Of a stretch of 64,000 nt of DNA, positions 1 through 9,571 are shown piece by piece. Numbering within the stretch: the first letter of the stretch is position 1; every line of letters starts with the position of its first letter. Under the pieces are notes generated by a model that had not been told where the DNA came from, made no database searches, and saw only the letters and a list, made by a program, of their open reading frames with translations. Source of the DNA: Paraburkholderia azotifigens (GTDB lineage Bacteria > Pseudomonadota > Gammaproteobacteria > Burkholderiales > Burkholderiaceae); NCBI RefSeq assembly GCF_007995085.1, contig NZ_VOQS01000005.1, positions 186,001 through 250,000 on the forward strand, in the 5' to 3' direction. The position numbers were made by a program, and so were the translations under genes.

Positions 1-746
1 GCCCCCAGAAAGCCAAGTGGCTGAACGAAGCAGAAAAGGCACAGGTCACCGCGGACATCAAGCAAAGCTCTGGTGTCAGCGACAAACATTCGGAACATAC
101 CTTTGGTCGAGCGCTGCTTGACCCGCGTGTCTATGTAATGGGGTTTGTCTGGTTCGCACAGATTGCGGGCGTGTTTGCTATTGGCTTCTGGCTGCCCACT
201 CTTATCAAAAGTACAGGTCTCAGCAGTCCGCTAGAGATTGGTATTTACTCGGCTATTCCGTATTTCGTGAGCTGGATTGCACTCATCGGGATGAACTGGA
301 ATTCTGACCGTACGATGGAGCGTCGCTGGCATTGCGGCATCACGATGATTATTGGGGCGGTGGGTCTGTTTGCGGCAGGTCTGATTCACGGCAGCCTTGC
401 ATGGTCTCTTGTTGCACTATCGGTCGCGACAGCCGGAATCCTTGCTCCCAATCCTCTCATCTGGGCGATCTCAACGGACTACATCCGAGGCAGCGGAACT
501 GCCGGTGGTGTGGCCCTGGTGAACTGCATCGGTCTGCTCGGAGGGTTCGTCAGCCCAATGATTATTGGATCAATCAAGACAGCAACTAACAGTATGGCTG
601 GGGGCCTTGGCGCCATCTCTTTGCTCATGGTCATCGGTGCGTTTGCTGCGATCGTGCTTGCTCCAAAGACGACGGGAGCCAAGTCAGTCAGCGAGCTTGC
701 TGCTGACAAGTTAGGCGACTCCGCTGCGGCGAACGCAGTGCTTTGA
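1..746 (+). CDS. MFS transporter, ACS family, 3' part only
   Basis: The gene enters from the left edge; the open frame starts at base 3, so about 247 C-terminal residues are present. The visible part has a hydrophilic central loop (motif KAKWLNEAEKA) and then about six hydrophobic segments, the second half of a 12-helix major facilitator. The loop motif and the NSDR..ERRWH stretch after helix 8 are typical of the anion:cation symporter family, which takes up organic anions across the inner membrane. It is clearly paralogous to the MFS protein at 10667-12028. It lies 43 bp upstream of the HMG-CoA-lyase-like gene, so it probably imports the substrate of this cluster. The substrate cannot be read from sequence. 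Confidence 0.9.
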   Translation, partial: PQKAKWLNEAEKAQVTADIKQSSGVSDKHSEHTFGRALLDPRVYVMGFVWFAQIAGVFAIGFWLPTLIKSTGLSSPLEIGIYSAIPYFVSWIALIGMNWNSDRTMERRWHCGITMIIGAVGLFAAGLIHGSLAWSLVALSVATAGILAPNPLIWAISTDYIRGSGTAGGVALVNCIGLLGGFVSPMIIGSIKTATNSMAGGLGAISLLMVIGAFAAIVLAPKTTGAKSVSELAADKLGDSAAANAVL

Positions 747-769
747 CAGATGCCGTTACGGGGCATCTG
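747..769 (+). promoter_or_regulatory. Intercistronic hairpin after the MFS gene
   Basis: CAGATGCC (747-754) and GGCATCTG (762-769) form a perfect 8-bp stem with a 7-base loop directly after the MFS stop codon. There is no T tract, so it looks more like an mRNA-processing or stabilising hairpin than an intrinsic terminator. A comparable hairpin follows the paralogous MFS gene at 10581-10606. Confidence 0.45.
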
Positions 770-789
770 GTTACGAAGGAGATTGAGAA

Positions 790-1737
790 ATGATGACGCG
801 TGAAAAAGTGCAATTGCGCGAAGTAGGTCTACGCGATGGTCTGCAAATGGTCCAAACGATCTTGTCGACCGAGCAGAAGCTGGAATGGTGCCGACGGATG
901 GTAGATGCAGGGTCGGTTGAAATTGAGGTCACTTCGTTTGTGCCCCCTAAGATCGTGCCTCAATTTGCTGACGCAGCTGAAGTCGCACGTGGTGCGCTGG
1001 AGATACCAAACCTGCACGCGGCCGCACTCGTGCCCAATCTAAAAGGGGCTCAGCGAGCATTAGACGTCGGATTGCGAAAAGTGCACTACGTGCTTTCAGC
1101 CAGTAACGAACACAATCTTAAAAACGTTCGCCGTACGACTGCCGAGTCGGTTGAAGATTTTCGCAGGATTGTTATCGAGCGTGATGCTGGCAGCAGTGCC
1201 CCGCACGACGTGAAGCTTGGTGCCGGTGTGGCAACTGCGTTTGGCTGCACCATCTCCGGTCGGGTCGAAGAAAGTGCCGTACTTGGGCTTGTTGAAACCC
1301 TTCTGAAGGCTGGCGCAGACGAAATTACGATTGCAGATACGGTTGGCTATGCAAATCCTGGGCAGGTCAGGGCTCTGATGCGTAAGGTTCTCTCCATCAC
1401 TAAAGACGTTCCGGTCGCCTGCCATTTCCACGACACCCGTGGCCTCGGTCTCGCAAACGTCATCGCTGCGCTGGACGCAGGGGTGCGCAGTTTCGATGCC
1501 TCACTCGGTGGTCTTGGCGGGTGTCCGTTTGCACCGAACGCTACTGGAAACATCAACACGGAAGATACGGTGTTCCTGCTGGAATCTGAGGGTCTCGATA
1601 CTGGTATGGACGTCAATGCGCTGCTTGCAATCAGGGAGACGATTGCGGGCTGGTTACCGGGCGAACCGTTCACGGGTGCAATTGCGCGCGCGGGCCTGCC
1701 AAAGACATTCGAGTTACGCGAAGCCGCTGTGGTCTAG
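790..1737 (+). CDS. Hydroxymethylglutaryl-CoA lyase family protein
   Basis: A 315-residue TIM-barrel lyase of the HMGL-like family, close to the usual length. HMG-CoA lyases cleave HMG-CoA to acetyl-CoA and acetoacetate; relatives cleave other 3-hydroxy-3-methyl acyl-CoAs. Seen directly: the N-terminal EVGLRDGLQ motif, the metal-binding HFHDTRG motif in the middle and the GLGGCPFAPNATGN signature with its active-site cysteine near residue 240. AAGGAG at 776-781 lies 8 bases before ATG 790; a second ATG follows at once. The two CaiB/BaiF CoA-transferases nearby could make the acyl-CoA substrate, so the true substrate may differ from HMG-CoA (inference). Confidence 0.9.
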   Translation: MMTREKVQLREVGLRDGLQMVQTILSTEQKLEWCRRMVDAGSVEIEVTSFVPPKIVPQFADAAEVARGALEIPNLHAAALVPNLKGAQRALDVGLRKVHYVLSASNEHNLKNVRRTTAESVEDFRRIVIERDAGSSAPHDVKLGAGVATAFGCTISGRVEESAVLGLVETLLKAGADEITIADTVGYANPGQVRALMRKVLSITKDVPVACHFHDTRGLGLANVIAALDAGVRSFDASLGGLGGCPFAPNATGNINTEDTVFLLESEGLDTGMDVNALLAIRETIAGWLPGEPFTGAIARAGLPKTFELREAAVV

Positions 1738-2039
1738 TCCTGGTCGTGGGGACACTGCCGCAAAGTCTGAGGGACCACAAGTTTCGCAGTTTGCGTATGC
1801 GTCGTCGAAGAACTCAAATCAGCCCGGAAGCCATATCGCAGGCTCGGCGCAATACTCGGGTCCTTCATCAGGCTGACTCGCCTCCATCCGTCCAGTCAAT
1901 TGCTGAACACTGGATTGGGCTGAAGCAAAGTTAGACCAGCCAGGCTATCCCAAGGTGTTTCAGATGTTGCGGCGATGGCTCGTCCGCGATGCTCTGCGCC
2001 TGGGCATAGGATTGTTTGAATCAAACAAGGGAGATTGCA
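1738..2039. other. Intergenic, no gene seen
   Basis: About 300 bases between two same-strand genes. Short open frames here lack a ribosome binding site and any recognisable motif, and I see no strong terminator. A promoter for the downstream hydrolase gene could lie here but no clear -35/-10 pair stands out. Confidence 0.4.
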
Positions 2040-2939
2040 GTGCACGTGCAGAAAATCGGCGACATAGAAATTCGCAAATTTAGCGAGATTGACAGTCTGG
2101 AGTTTGAGCCTAATTGGCTATTTCCTACCGTCGACCTCGAATTTGTGAAGGAGCAGCGTAGCTGGCTGGGTCCCCATCTGATTGAACCGACGGAACTGAA
2201 GCTGTATCTCAGTTTTCACAGCTATGTCGTCAAAACACGTCATCACACAATTCTCGTAGATACCTGCAACGGCAATCACAAGCATCGTCCGTCAATGCCG
2301 GCGTGGAGCAACCTGCAGTTGCCGTACCTCGAGAACCTTGCAGCACTCGGGATTCGTCCGGAAGACATTGATTACGTCATGTGCACACATCTGCACACCG
2401 ATCATGTCGGATGGAACACGCGTCTCGAAGACGGTCGTTGGGTTCCAACGTTCCCGCGCGCGAAATACATTTTCTCGCGAACCGAGTTCGACTATCTGTT
2501 GAAGCTGCATCAGTCAAATCCCGAGAATCCGGTCAATCGGGGCTCGTTTGTGGACAGCGTGTTACCCATCGTCGAACACGGGCAGGCGACGTTCGTCGAA
2601 ATGGATCATTCGTTTGAGCACGAATTGGGCGATAACGTATGGTTCTCGCCCGCAGCAGGCCATACGGCGGGCCATGTCCTGGTACATATCGGGCGTGAGC
2701 ATGGTGAACATGCTGTCATGACTGGCGACGTCATCCACCACCCGATCCAGTTTGTTGACCCTTCGCTTGCTAACGCTGCAGATTTTGATGCAACTCTGGC
2801 CCATGAAGCTCGCCTCGGCGTTATGAGCCGGTACGCTGACACATCAACGAAAATTCTGACGGCCCACTTCCCGTCGCCGACGGCAGGTCATGTGGTGAGC
2901 CACGGCGAAACGTTCCGCTTTGTTTTTGACAAGGTTTAG
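2040..2939 (+). CDS. Metallo-beta-lactamase fold hydrolase
   Basis: A 299-residue MBL-fold protein, probably a zinc hydrolase of the AHL-lactonase/glyoxalase II-like group. The metal motif H-x-H-x-D-H is at residues 117-122 (context CTHLHTDHVGW), followed by a GHTAGH histidine and a TGDVIHHP aspartate. A TTG at 2016 would extend the frame, but GTG 2040 has AGGGAG at 2028-2033 six bases upstream and is preferred. It could hydrolyse a lactone, thioester or ester intermediate of the neighbouring CoA pathway; quorum quenching is an alternative. The 296 bases after it, up to the convergent LysR gene, show no supported gene. Confidence 0.85.
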   Translation: MHVQKIGDIEIRKFSEIDSLEFEPNWLFPTVDLEFVKEQRSWLGPHLIEPTELKLYLSFHSYVVKTRHHTILVDTCNGNHKHRPSMPAWSNLQLPYLENLAALGIRPEDIDYVMCTHLHTDHVGWNTRLEDGRWVPTFPRAKYIFSRTEFDYLLKLHQSNPENPVNRGSFVDSVLPIVEHGQATFVEMDHSFEHELGDNVWFSPAAGHTAGHVLVHIGREHGEHAVMTGDVIHHPIQFVDPSLANAADFDATLAHEARLGVMSRYADTSTKILTAHFPSPTAGHVVSHGETFRFVFDKV

Positions 2940-3235
2940 CCAAATGGGCTTGCCGGCAGCGAGCGGATCCCGGCCTCCCAAGGGGGAAGCCGTGAGTCTC
3001 GATGTTTTGATTCAGCTGACCTCGGATCATTGATGCGTCGTGCCCGCGCCAGGATATCTGGTTCAGAACCACCTGTGCGAACGGACCGTGATGCCGGTGC
3101 AGGAATCGTGTTGACTCGAAGCATCAAGCTTCGCAGCATCGATCGAGCAGGCAGCAGTCGGCGCGACAACCACGAGTGTTCATCCACTTGTGTCGGAACG
3201 CTTTGACAAGAGGATGAGCGATCAGAGCTGGAGAC

Positions 3236-4171
3236 TCACGTTTGCGCGATGCGGATTTGGCAAAGTTCAATGAACTTCTGGACGGGTTGCGTGAGCGTTG
3301 CTCCGCGACGCGTTGCTATGCCGTAGGGTGCTCCTCGTCTCTCAATGTAGATCGGCAATATCTTAACCAGACCACCCACCGCAAAATACTCGGCGACCTT
3401 ACGGGGTATCAACCCGACCGTACCGCCACCGGTCTGGAGCAAAGCAAGCGTAGCGAAGGTGGACGACGTCTCCATCGCGTAGCGGGGAAATCCAAGACCC
3501 TCGTCATCGAGAAGCTGCTCGAAAAGCGAGCGCATCGGGAGCGTTGCCTGCGGGACAATCCATGGGTTACCGATGATGTCTGTCAGTTGTACCTTGGCTT
3601 TATCGCCTAGAGGATCTGCGCCGTCGACCACCACACATATCTCTTCAACCTCCAGCGGGATAAAGTCATAGGCTTCCGGGTGGACGCTAACACTGGGGCG
3701 CCCTATAACAAGGTCCAGCAAGCGCTGGTCAAGCATCGCTAAGAGACGCGCGCTGTTGTCTTCCCATACTTCGATTGATGTATCAGGCTGACTCTCGCGC
3801 AAGGCTTTCACGGTCGGGGCTAGCCAGACTGGCAGCGATCCCATCACAGCGCCAATCGCGAGTGTGCCGCCGCCGCCGCGCAGAATTGCGGCCATCTCAT
3901 CTCGCATCGTTCCCACGTCCGCGCGAAGGGTTCGCGCGTGACGTATTACGCATCGGCCCAGGTCGTTAGGAACAATCCCACGGGGTGAGCGAGAGAATAA
4001 TTCGACACCGAATATGGCTTCGAGCTCTTGCAGCGCTTTGGTTATCGCTGGTTGAGACAAAGAGATTTGCTGGGCTGCCTTGCGCAGGGACCCGTGGTCG
4101 TCAAGCGCGATGAGCAGCGCAATGTGAGCTCCACGAAGGCGCCTCAGAATCGCATCGTTACTGGTTATCAC
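3236..4171 (-). CDS. LysR-family transcriptional regulator
   Basis: A 311-residue LysR regulator with the N-terminal winged HTH (residues about 15-75, motif AAQQISLSQPAITKAL) and a co-inducer domain of normal length. The start is GTG at 4171 with GAGG eight bases upstream. It is divergent from hyuA-hyuB-CaiB across a 310-bp gap, the standard LysR arrangement, and so probably activates that operon in response to a pathway metabolite. The ligand is unknown. Confidence 0.92.
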   Translation of the reverse strand: MITSNDAILRRLRGAHIALLIALDDHGSLRKAAQQISLSQPAITKALQELEAIFGVELFSRSPRGIVPNDLGRCVIRHARTLRADVGTMRDEMAAILRGGGGTLAIGAVMGSLPVWLAPTVKALRESQPDTSIEVWEDNSARLLAMLDQRLLDLVIGRPSVSVHPEAYDFIPLEVEEICVVVDGADPLGDKAKVQLTDIIGNPWIVPQATLPMRSLFEQLLDDEGLGFPRYAMETSSTFATLALLQTGGGTVGLIPRKVAEYFAVGGLVKILPIYIERRGAPYGIATRRGATLTQPVQKFIELCQIRIAQT

Positions 4172-4481
4172 GGATATAACCTCAGACGTTCACCTGATTC
4201 AAACCTTTCATTATCTGCCTCAAAGGGCGCGTCAGTACACTGGAACTGTCGGTGGACGAATACGCATTTCGATAGGCGCGTATGCCAATGCTACGCGCCA
4301 AGACGGCTTCACGAGGCATGCGACGCCAGGTGATAACTTACACGAATCACTGTCGCGCAGTTTAACCGCGATCTGTGCCTCGTTGCATGTGGAGAGCCTA
4401 ACTGGCGCCTTTCATTTGCAGCTTGTGGACGTCCGATCGACATTTTATCGAGGCTCATGTCTGTCAACGGAGACAACAAGC
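4172..4481. promoter_or_regulatory. Divergent control region, LysR gene / hyuA
   Basis: No gene is supported in these 310 bases. A perfect 8-bp inverted repeat, GGCGCGTA (4275-4282) and TACGCGCC (4292-4299) with a 9-base spacer, is a candidate regulator site. A second dyad, GGTTAT (4163-4168) and ATAACC (4176-4181), overlaps the GTG start of the LysR gene and could serve autorepression. Neither fits the classic T-N11-A LysR box perfectly, so assignment to this regulator is inference. Confidence 0.45.
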
Positions 4482-6520
4482 GTGAAACGGATAGGGATAG
4501 ACGTTGGTGGCACCTTCACCGACGTCGTGATGGTGGACGATTCGACTGGCAAAGTGTGGTCGACCAAGGTGCCGACAACGCCTAAAGACCGGGTCTTGGG
4601 TACGGTCGAAGGTTTCCGGAGAATTCTTGAAATTTCGGGCGCAACGAGCGCCGATATCTCCTTTCTCGGCCATGGAACGACAATGGCCACAAACATGGTG
4701 GTGGAAGGCACGGGTGCCAAAACTGCCTTGATAACTACTCGAGGGTTTCGCGACATCCTTGAATTGCGGCGTGCATCTCGTCACGACCGTGCCGACCTCT
4801 ATGACCTGCTGTTTGACAACCCACGGGCACTTGTTGAGCGTCGCTGGAGATTGGAGGTGACAGAGCGTCTGCGTTTCGACGGAACCGTCGAGACACCGCT
4901 CTCGCGTGACGAACTGATTGAGACTGCTGCACACATCCGGGAGTCGGACGTCGAAGCGGTTGCGGTGTGTTTTTTGCACGCACATGTCAATCACGAGCAT
5001 GAGAAGGCTGCCGTCGCGACGCTTCGAGAAATGCTGCCAGACCGGTTCGTGTGTGCCTCGCACGAAGTCAATCCCGAAGCGATGGAATATGAGCGGGCCA
5101 GTTCGACGGTCATCAATGCGATGCTAGGACCCGTTTGCGGCCGCTACATCGGCCGTCTGGTGGATGCGCTTGCGCACCTTGGTTTTACCGGCAAGTTTCT
5201 CTTCATGCAATCAAACGGGGGCTTGCAAGCCCGGCGCGCGTTGCCGACCGTCCGATTGTGCTGCTCGAATCGGGACCTGCGGGTGGCGTTAGCGCTGCAA
5301 TCCGCAATTGCGAGCGTGGTGACTTGCGCAACGCCATTCTCGGTGACATGGGCGGAACGACATTTGACGTTTCACTCATCCGTGATTTCAAACCCGAGAT
5401 CCGGAATAAAAGCCTGCTGCATAGCTACACGGTGCGCTCGCCCAGCATCGACATCGACTCGGTGGGTGCAGGCGGTGGCTCTATCGTTTGGATCGACGCT
5501 GGGGGCGGTGTACGAATCGGGCCCGAGAGTGCCGCCGCTGACCCCGGTCCCGCATGCTATGGGAGAGGCGGTAAGCGACCGACAGTCACTGACTGCAATC
5601 TCGTGCTTGGTTACATCGACCCAGACAATTTCCTCGGTGGCGAATTCCAGTTGGACGCGAGGGCGGCTTGGAGAGTGGTCGAAGAAGTCATTGCAAGGCC
5701 TTTGGGGATGAGTGTGCCTGAGGCCGCACAGGCCGTGCGCTCTGTCGCCAATGCGTTGATGGCCCAGGCGGTTCGCATCATGACGGTGGAGCGAGGTTAC
5801 GACCCGCGAGAATTTTCGTACATCTGCTACGGCGGCGCGGGTCCAGTTCACGCAGTCGATCTCGCTCATGAAATGGGAATTCGTCGCGTTGTGATTCCAC
5901 CTCTGCCGGGCCTCTTCAGCGCGTTTGGCATGATGGTCGCCGACCAGCAATACGATTACCAGCGGCCCGTCGACTGTGACCTCGCGAAGCTCGGAGACGA
6001 GAGGCTGCACGCCGAGTTCGACGAACTGCTTGCGCTCGGTCGAAGTGAAGCGGAACGCCACGGTGTCGAGGCGAATGCGACTCGTGCTGTACGCATGGCG
6101 GATTGTCGCTATGTCGGTCAGCCTGATGTTATTACCGTTGATGTCAGCGACGACGCATCCTGCGCAGCGATGGCGCGCGAGTTTGAAGCTTCACATCAGC
6201 GTCTCTGGAATTTCGTTAGCAAGGACAAGCCGATTGTTGTGGCGAACTTGCGCCTGCAGCTCATTGCAACGAGTGGTTGGCGGGGCGGGGTGGCGCATTC
6301 TGGCGAGGAGACAGGGATTACTCCCATTCGGATGCGTGACGTGTACATCGATGGGAACGTTAAAGTCTTGCCAGTCTTTGCCCGTAGCCGGCTTCCGGTC
6401 GGTGCCCAGATTGAAGGCCCGGCAGTCATCGAAGAGCACAGCAGCTGCGCAGTCTTGAAAGCATCGCATAGAGCGCGCGTTGACGAAGACCTGAACCTCG
6501 TGATTGAACTGGCGGCCTGA
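4482..6520 (+). pseudogene. hyuA: Hydantoinase/oxoprolinase subunit A (HyuA), one frameshift
   Basis: Two overlapping frames together encode a HyuA-family protein of about 679 residues, the normal length. The first frame begins at GTG 4482 (GGAG at 4469-4472) with the GIDVGGTFTD nucleotide-binding motif and reads to MQSNGG. The second resumes with RPIVLLESGPAGG and GDMGGTTFDV. The break is at a run of five G (5217-5221); one more G would join the frames without altering conserved residues. HyuA proteins act with HyuB in ATP-dependent hydrolysis or carboxylation (5-oxoprolinase, N-methylhydantoinase, acetone/acetophenone carboxylase, caprolactamase). As the sequence stands the product is truncated; a base-calling error is just as likely as true inactivation. 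Confidence 0.88.
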
Positions 6521-6522
6521 AC

Positions 6523-8277
6523 ATGAACATCGTTACATACGAAATCATCCGTAGCAGCCTCTACGCGGTTGCGCGTGAAATGAAAATTGCCATGATGCGT
6601 ACGGCGGGCAGTCCGTTGATGCATGCAAGTGGCGATTCGTCCGCCGCAATCTTCGATGCTGAGATGCAACTCGTTGCGCAGGGCAACGACATTCCGACGA
6701 TGCTCGGCTCGGCAGTGATTTCCACGCGGGTGTCGGTCGAGGCAATCGGTCGGGAAAATCTGCGACCCGGTGATGTGATTGTCAGCAACGACGCTTACGT
6801 CGGCGGCGGCAATCACCAGCCGGATGTCCAGTTCACGCGCCCGGTCTTCGTTGACGGTCAGATCGTCGCATTTGTGATGACACGTGGGCATTGGACGGAC
6901 ATCGGTGGGCAGTCGCCCGGCAGCTATGCGATTGCAACATGGGACGTGTTCGCCGAAGGCATCCGGATTCCGCCCGTCTTGCTCTACCGGAATGACGAGC
7001 CTGTTCGCGATGTACTCGAAATCCTGACGCGCAATAGTAGAAACTCGCACGAACTGGGGCTGGATATACAGGCACAGTATGCTGGCACCTACGTGGGTGA
7101 CCGGCGCATTGCCGACCTGGTAGCAAAGTATGGTGCCAATGCATTGCGCGATGTGATGCGTCAGAGCCTTGATCATTCGGAGAAGCTTATCCGTGCGGAG
7201 ATTATGAAGATTCCGGACGGCGTATACGAAGCCGAAGAATACCTCGATCCCATAGAGGCACCGGGCTGGAAACACGAGCGTCCGCTTCTGAAGGTCAAGG
7301 TCACTGTGAAGGGCGACCACATCACCTTCGACTTCACGGGTACTGGCGCTCAGGTCCGTGGAGGAATCAATTGTCCGTTCTCGGTGACCTGTAACAGCAC
7401 CTGGTTCACCGTCAAGGCACTGACGGACCTAAGCATCCCGATCAACCAGGGGTGCTATCGACCTGTGACCATCATTGCCCCAAAAGGCAGTGTCCTCAAT
7501 TGCGAGTACCCGGCATCGGTCGTCTCGGGTAACACCGAAACGTCACCGAGGGTCATTGATCTTCTTCTGAAGGCTCTAGCGCCGGCAGTCCCGAATCGCA
7601 TCCTCGGGCAGAGCAATTGCGCGGCGTGCGCGGGCATATTTAGCGGACGCGATACGAACCAGTCGCGCGTCGCGGAGACTGGAGAAAACTTCGTCACGAT
7701 GCACGATGTACACGCCGGCGGGATGGGTGCGCGGGCAAATAAGGACGGCGTCAGTGGCATTCGGGTCTATGTCGGCAATGCCGGTAGCCAGTCGATTGAA
7801 ATGATCGAACGGACTTCACCGCTGCTGGTAGAAGAGTGGTCGCTCGTACCCGACACGGGTGGTGCCGGCCGTCAGCGCGGGGGACTAACCTCCCGTCGTG
7901 TGTATCGAGTCGATTATGACGAAGCCACATTTACCATCTCTGGGGAGCGTGGATACACACCGCCAGAAGGCCATTTTGGGGGGCTCGCGGGGAGCCAGTT
8001 CGTGTGCAAGGTGCAACGTGCCGACGGTCACGAATTAATCGTACCCGCGAAAGGCGGTCAGACGGTGGTGTATCGGAATGACCGGGTTACGGTGCAACCT
8101 GCGGGTAGCGGCGGTTTCGGCGATCCCCTCGAGCGCGAGAGCGCTCTGGTTCTGGCCGACCTCGCCGACGGTTACATCAGTCGCGACGCAGCAATCTGGC
8201 TCTATCAGCTCGACTCGGGACAAATTGGACCGGACCAGTTTGACGTCGTCGCGGAGGCAACGGAATCCGGTGACTGA
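6523..8277 (+). CDS. hyuB: Hydantoinase/oxoprolinase subunit B (HyuB)
   Basis: A 584-residue HyuB-family protein, full length. Family features are the N-terminal EIIRSSLYAVAREM segment, the SNDAYVGGGNHQPD segment near residues 87-100, where most members carry metal-site residues, and a glycine-rich C-terminus (GSGGFGDP). ATG 6523 is two bases after the hyuA stop, so the genes are co-transcribed and probably translationally coupled. It should form the heteromeric enzyme with HyuA. The substrate is not evident: a hydantoin, a lactam or a ketone to be carboxylated are all possible within this family. Confidence 0.9.
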   Translation: MNIVTYEIIRSSLYAVAREMKIAMMRTAGSPLMHASGDSSAAIFDAEMQLVAQGNDIPTMLGSAVISTRVSVEAIGRENLRPGDVIVSNDAYVGGGNHQPDVQFTRPVFVDGQIVAFVMTRGHWTDIGGQSPGSYAIATWDVFAEGIRIPPVLLYRNDEPVRDVLEILTRNSRNSHELGLDIQAQYAGTYVGDRRIADLVAKYGANALRDVMRQSLDHSEKLIRAEIMKIPDGVYEAEEYLDPIEAPGWKHERPLLKVKVTVKGDHITFDFTGTGAQVRGGINCPFSVTCNSTWFTVKALTDLSIPINQGCYRPVTIIAPKGSVLNCEYPASVVSGNTETSPRVIDLLLKALAPAVPNRILGQSNCAACAGIFSGRDTNQSRVAETGENFVTMHDVHAGGMGARANKDGVSGIRVYVGNAGSQSIEMIERTSPLLVEEWSLVPDTGGAGRQRGGLTSRRVYRVDYDEATFTISGERGYTPPEGHFGGLAGSQFVCKVQRADGHELIVPAKGGQTVVYRNDRVTVQPAGSGGFGDPLERESALVLADLADGYISRDAAIWLYQLDSGQIGPDQFDVVAEATESGD

Positions 8278-8296
8278 AAACAAACGGAGTATGGAA

Positions 8297-9454
8297 ATGT
8301 CGAAGCAACTTCCACTCGACGGCGTTTGTGTCGTCGAGATCGGGCATAGTCTGGCCGCCCCTTATGCCGGTATGGTGCTACGGGCACTCGGTGCGGACGT
8401 CATCAAGATTGAGAGCGCGGGAAGCGGAGACTATGCACGAGATTGGGGACCTCCGTTTATTGATGGCGCCGCAGCTCTTTTTCACGCCGTCAATCACGGC
8501 AAATCCAGTATCGCCATGTCGCTGTCAGATCCATCGCAAGCGGAATCTCTTCGTGAACTCATCGTTCGGAAGGCTGATGTGGTTCTCCAGAACCTGAAGG
8601 CCGGTGGAACAGAGAAATACGGGCTTGGTGCGGACCATATGCTCGCGCTCAAGCCGTCGCTGGTGTACTGCAACCTTGGTGCATTCGGAACTGTCGGTCC
8701 GCTGCGGGACAAGCCAGGCTATGACCCACTAGCTCAAGCGTTTAGTGGCTTGATGAGCTTTATGGGGCAGCCGGACGAAGCGTTGAGCCGCATTCCCATT
8801 TCGGTCAACGACATGGGAACTGGCCTGTGGGCGGCCATCGGCGTGCTGTCGGCACTTTTCAGGCGGCAATCGACGGGTGTGGGCGAGGTGGTTTCCGTCT
8901 CACTCTACGAGACTGCGCTCTCATGGGGGGGCATGCAGATAGCCGACTATCTGGCCTCTGGCGTCCTGCCGGGCCGGTGGGGCTCAGGAACGGCGGCAAT
9001 CGTTCCTCATCAGGCGTTTGAGTGTTCCGACTCGACGATTATGGTTGCAGCGGGCAATGACCGGCTCTTCAGGAGGCTTTGCGAGGTTCTGCAGGTCAAC
9101 GTGTTGGCGGAGGACAGCCGCTTTGCCACCAACGGTGCGCGCGTCAGTAACCGCGTCGAGCTTATCGACTTGCTGCAACACGAATTTGGCAGAAAGACGG
9201 CTACTTATTGGCTCGAACGCCTCGACGAGGTGGGGATTCCTTGTGGCCCGATTCAAACAGTCGACCAGGTCGTCGTGCACGAACAGACAAGGGCGCTGGA
9301 AATCTTGCAGAAGACCGAAGACGGTGCCGCCACGTTTGTCGGCCTCCCTGTCACTTTCGGTGGAAGGCGGCCTGCCGACACTGGGATCACGCCCAAGCTC
9401 GGCGAGCATAATCATCTTCTAACGGATGCACTTGAAGAGACACCGTTAGCTTAA
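8297..9454 (+). CDS. CaiB/BaiF family CoA-transferase
   Basis: A 385-residue class III CoA-transferase, moving CoA between carboxylic acids through an aspartyl-CoA intermediate. The N-terminal VVEIGHSLAAPYAGM segment, GADVIKIE and the NDMGTG region carrying the candidate catalytic aspartate are visible. ATG 8297 with CGGAG at 8285-8289 is preferred over ATG 8291, which leaves almost no spacing. It begins 19 bases after hyuB and ends the operon. It is paralogous along its whole length to the disrupted CoA-transferase at 12131-13319. It may activate a dicarboxylate for the HMGL-like lyase (inference). Confidence 0.92.
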   Translation: MSKQLPLDGVCVVEIGHSLAAPYAGMVLRALGADVIKIESAGSGDYARDWGPPFIDGAAALFHAVNHGKSSIAMSLSDPSQAESLRELIVRKADVVLQNLKAGGTEKYGLGADHMLALKPSLVYCNLGAFGTVGPLRDKPGYDPLAQAFSGLMSFMGQPDEALSRIPISVNDMGTGLWAAIGVLSALFRRQSTGVGEVVSVSLYETALSWGGMQIADYLASGVLPGRWGSGTAAIVPHQAFECSDSTIMVAAGNDRLFRRLCEVLQVNVLAEDSRFATNGARVSNRVELIDLLQHEFGRKTATYWLERLDEVGIPCGPIQTVDQVVVHEQTRALEILQKTEDGAATFVGLPVTFGGRRPADTGITPKLGEHNHLLTDALEETPLA

Positions 9455-9464
9455 TGGCATGCAA

Positions 9465-9506
9465 ATCTGCACATGCAGATCGGGGCCACAGGATAACGGT
9501 GGCCCC
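9465..9506. terminator. Tandem hairpins between convergent genes
   Basis: ATCTGC/GCAGAT (9465-9470, 9475-9480) is followed by GGGGCCAC/GTGGCCCC (9482-9489, 9499-9506). The second stem is eight GC-rich base pairs with a nine-base loop. They lie between the convergent CoA-transferase and hydroxyacid dehydrogenase genes, where a bidirectional terminator is expected. T tracts are poor, so termination strength is uncertain. Confidence 0.55.
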
Positions 9507-9571
9507 TTCCCGCGGGCACGGTCGAGAAGATGCGGCACGCAATACCGCACCTCCAGTCAAGATTTTGCGTA

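Noticed and set aside
2906..2916. GAAACGTTCC inside the MBL gene, similar to the LacI-type operator core
   Set aside because: It is an imperfect match in coding sequence without flanking conservation.
6196..7320. 374-codon minus-strand frame across hyuA/hyuB
   Set aside because: Antisense to well-supported HyuA and HyuB sequence.
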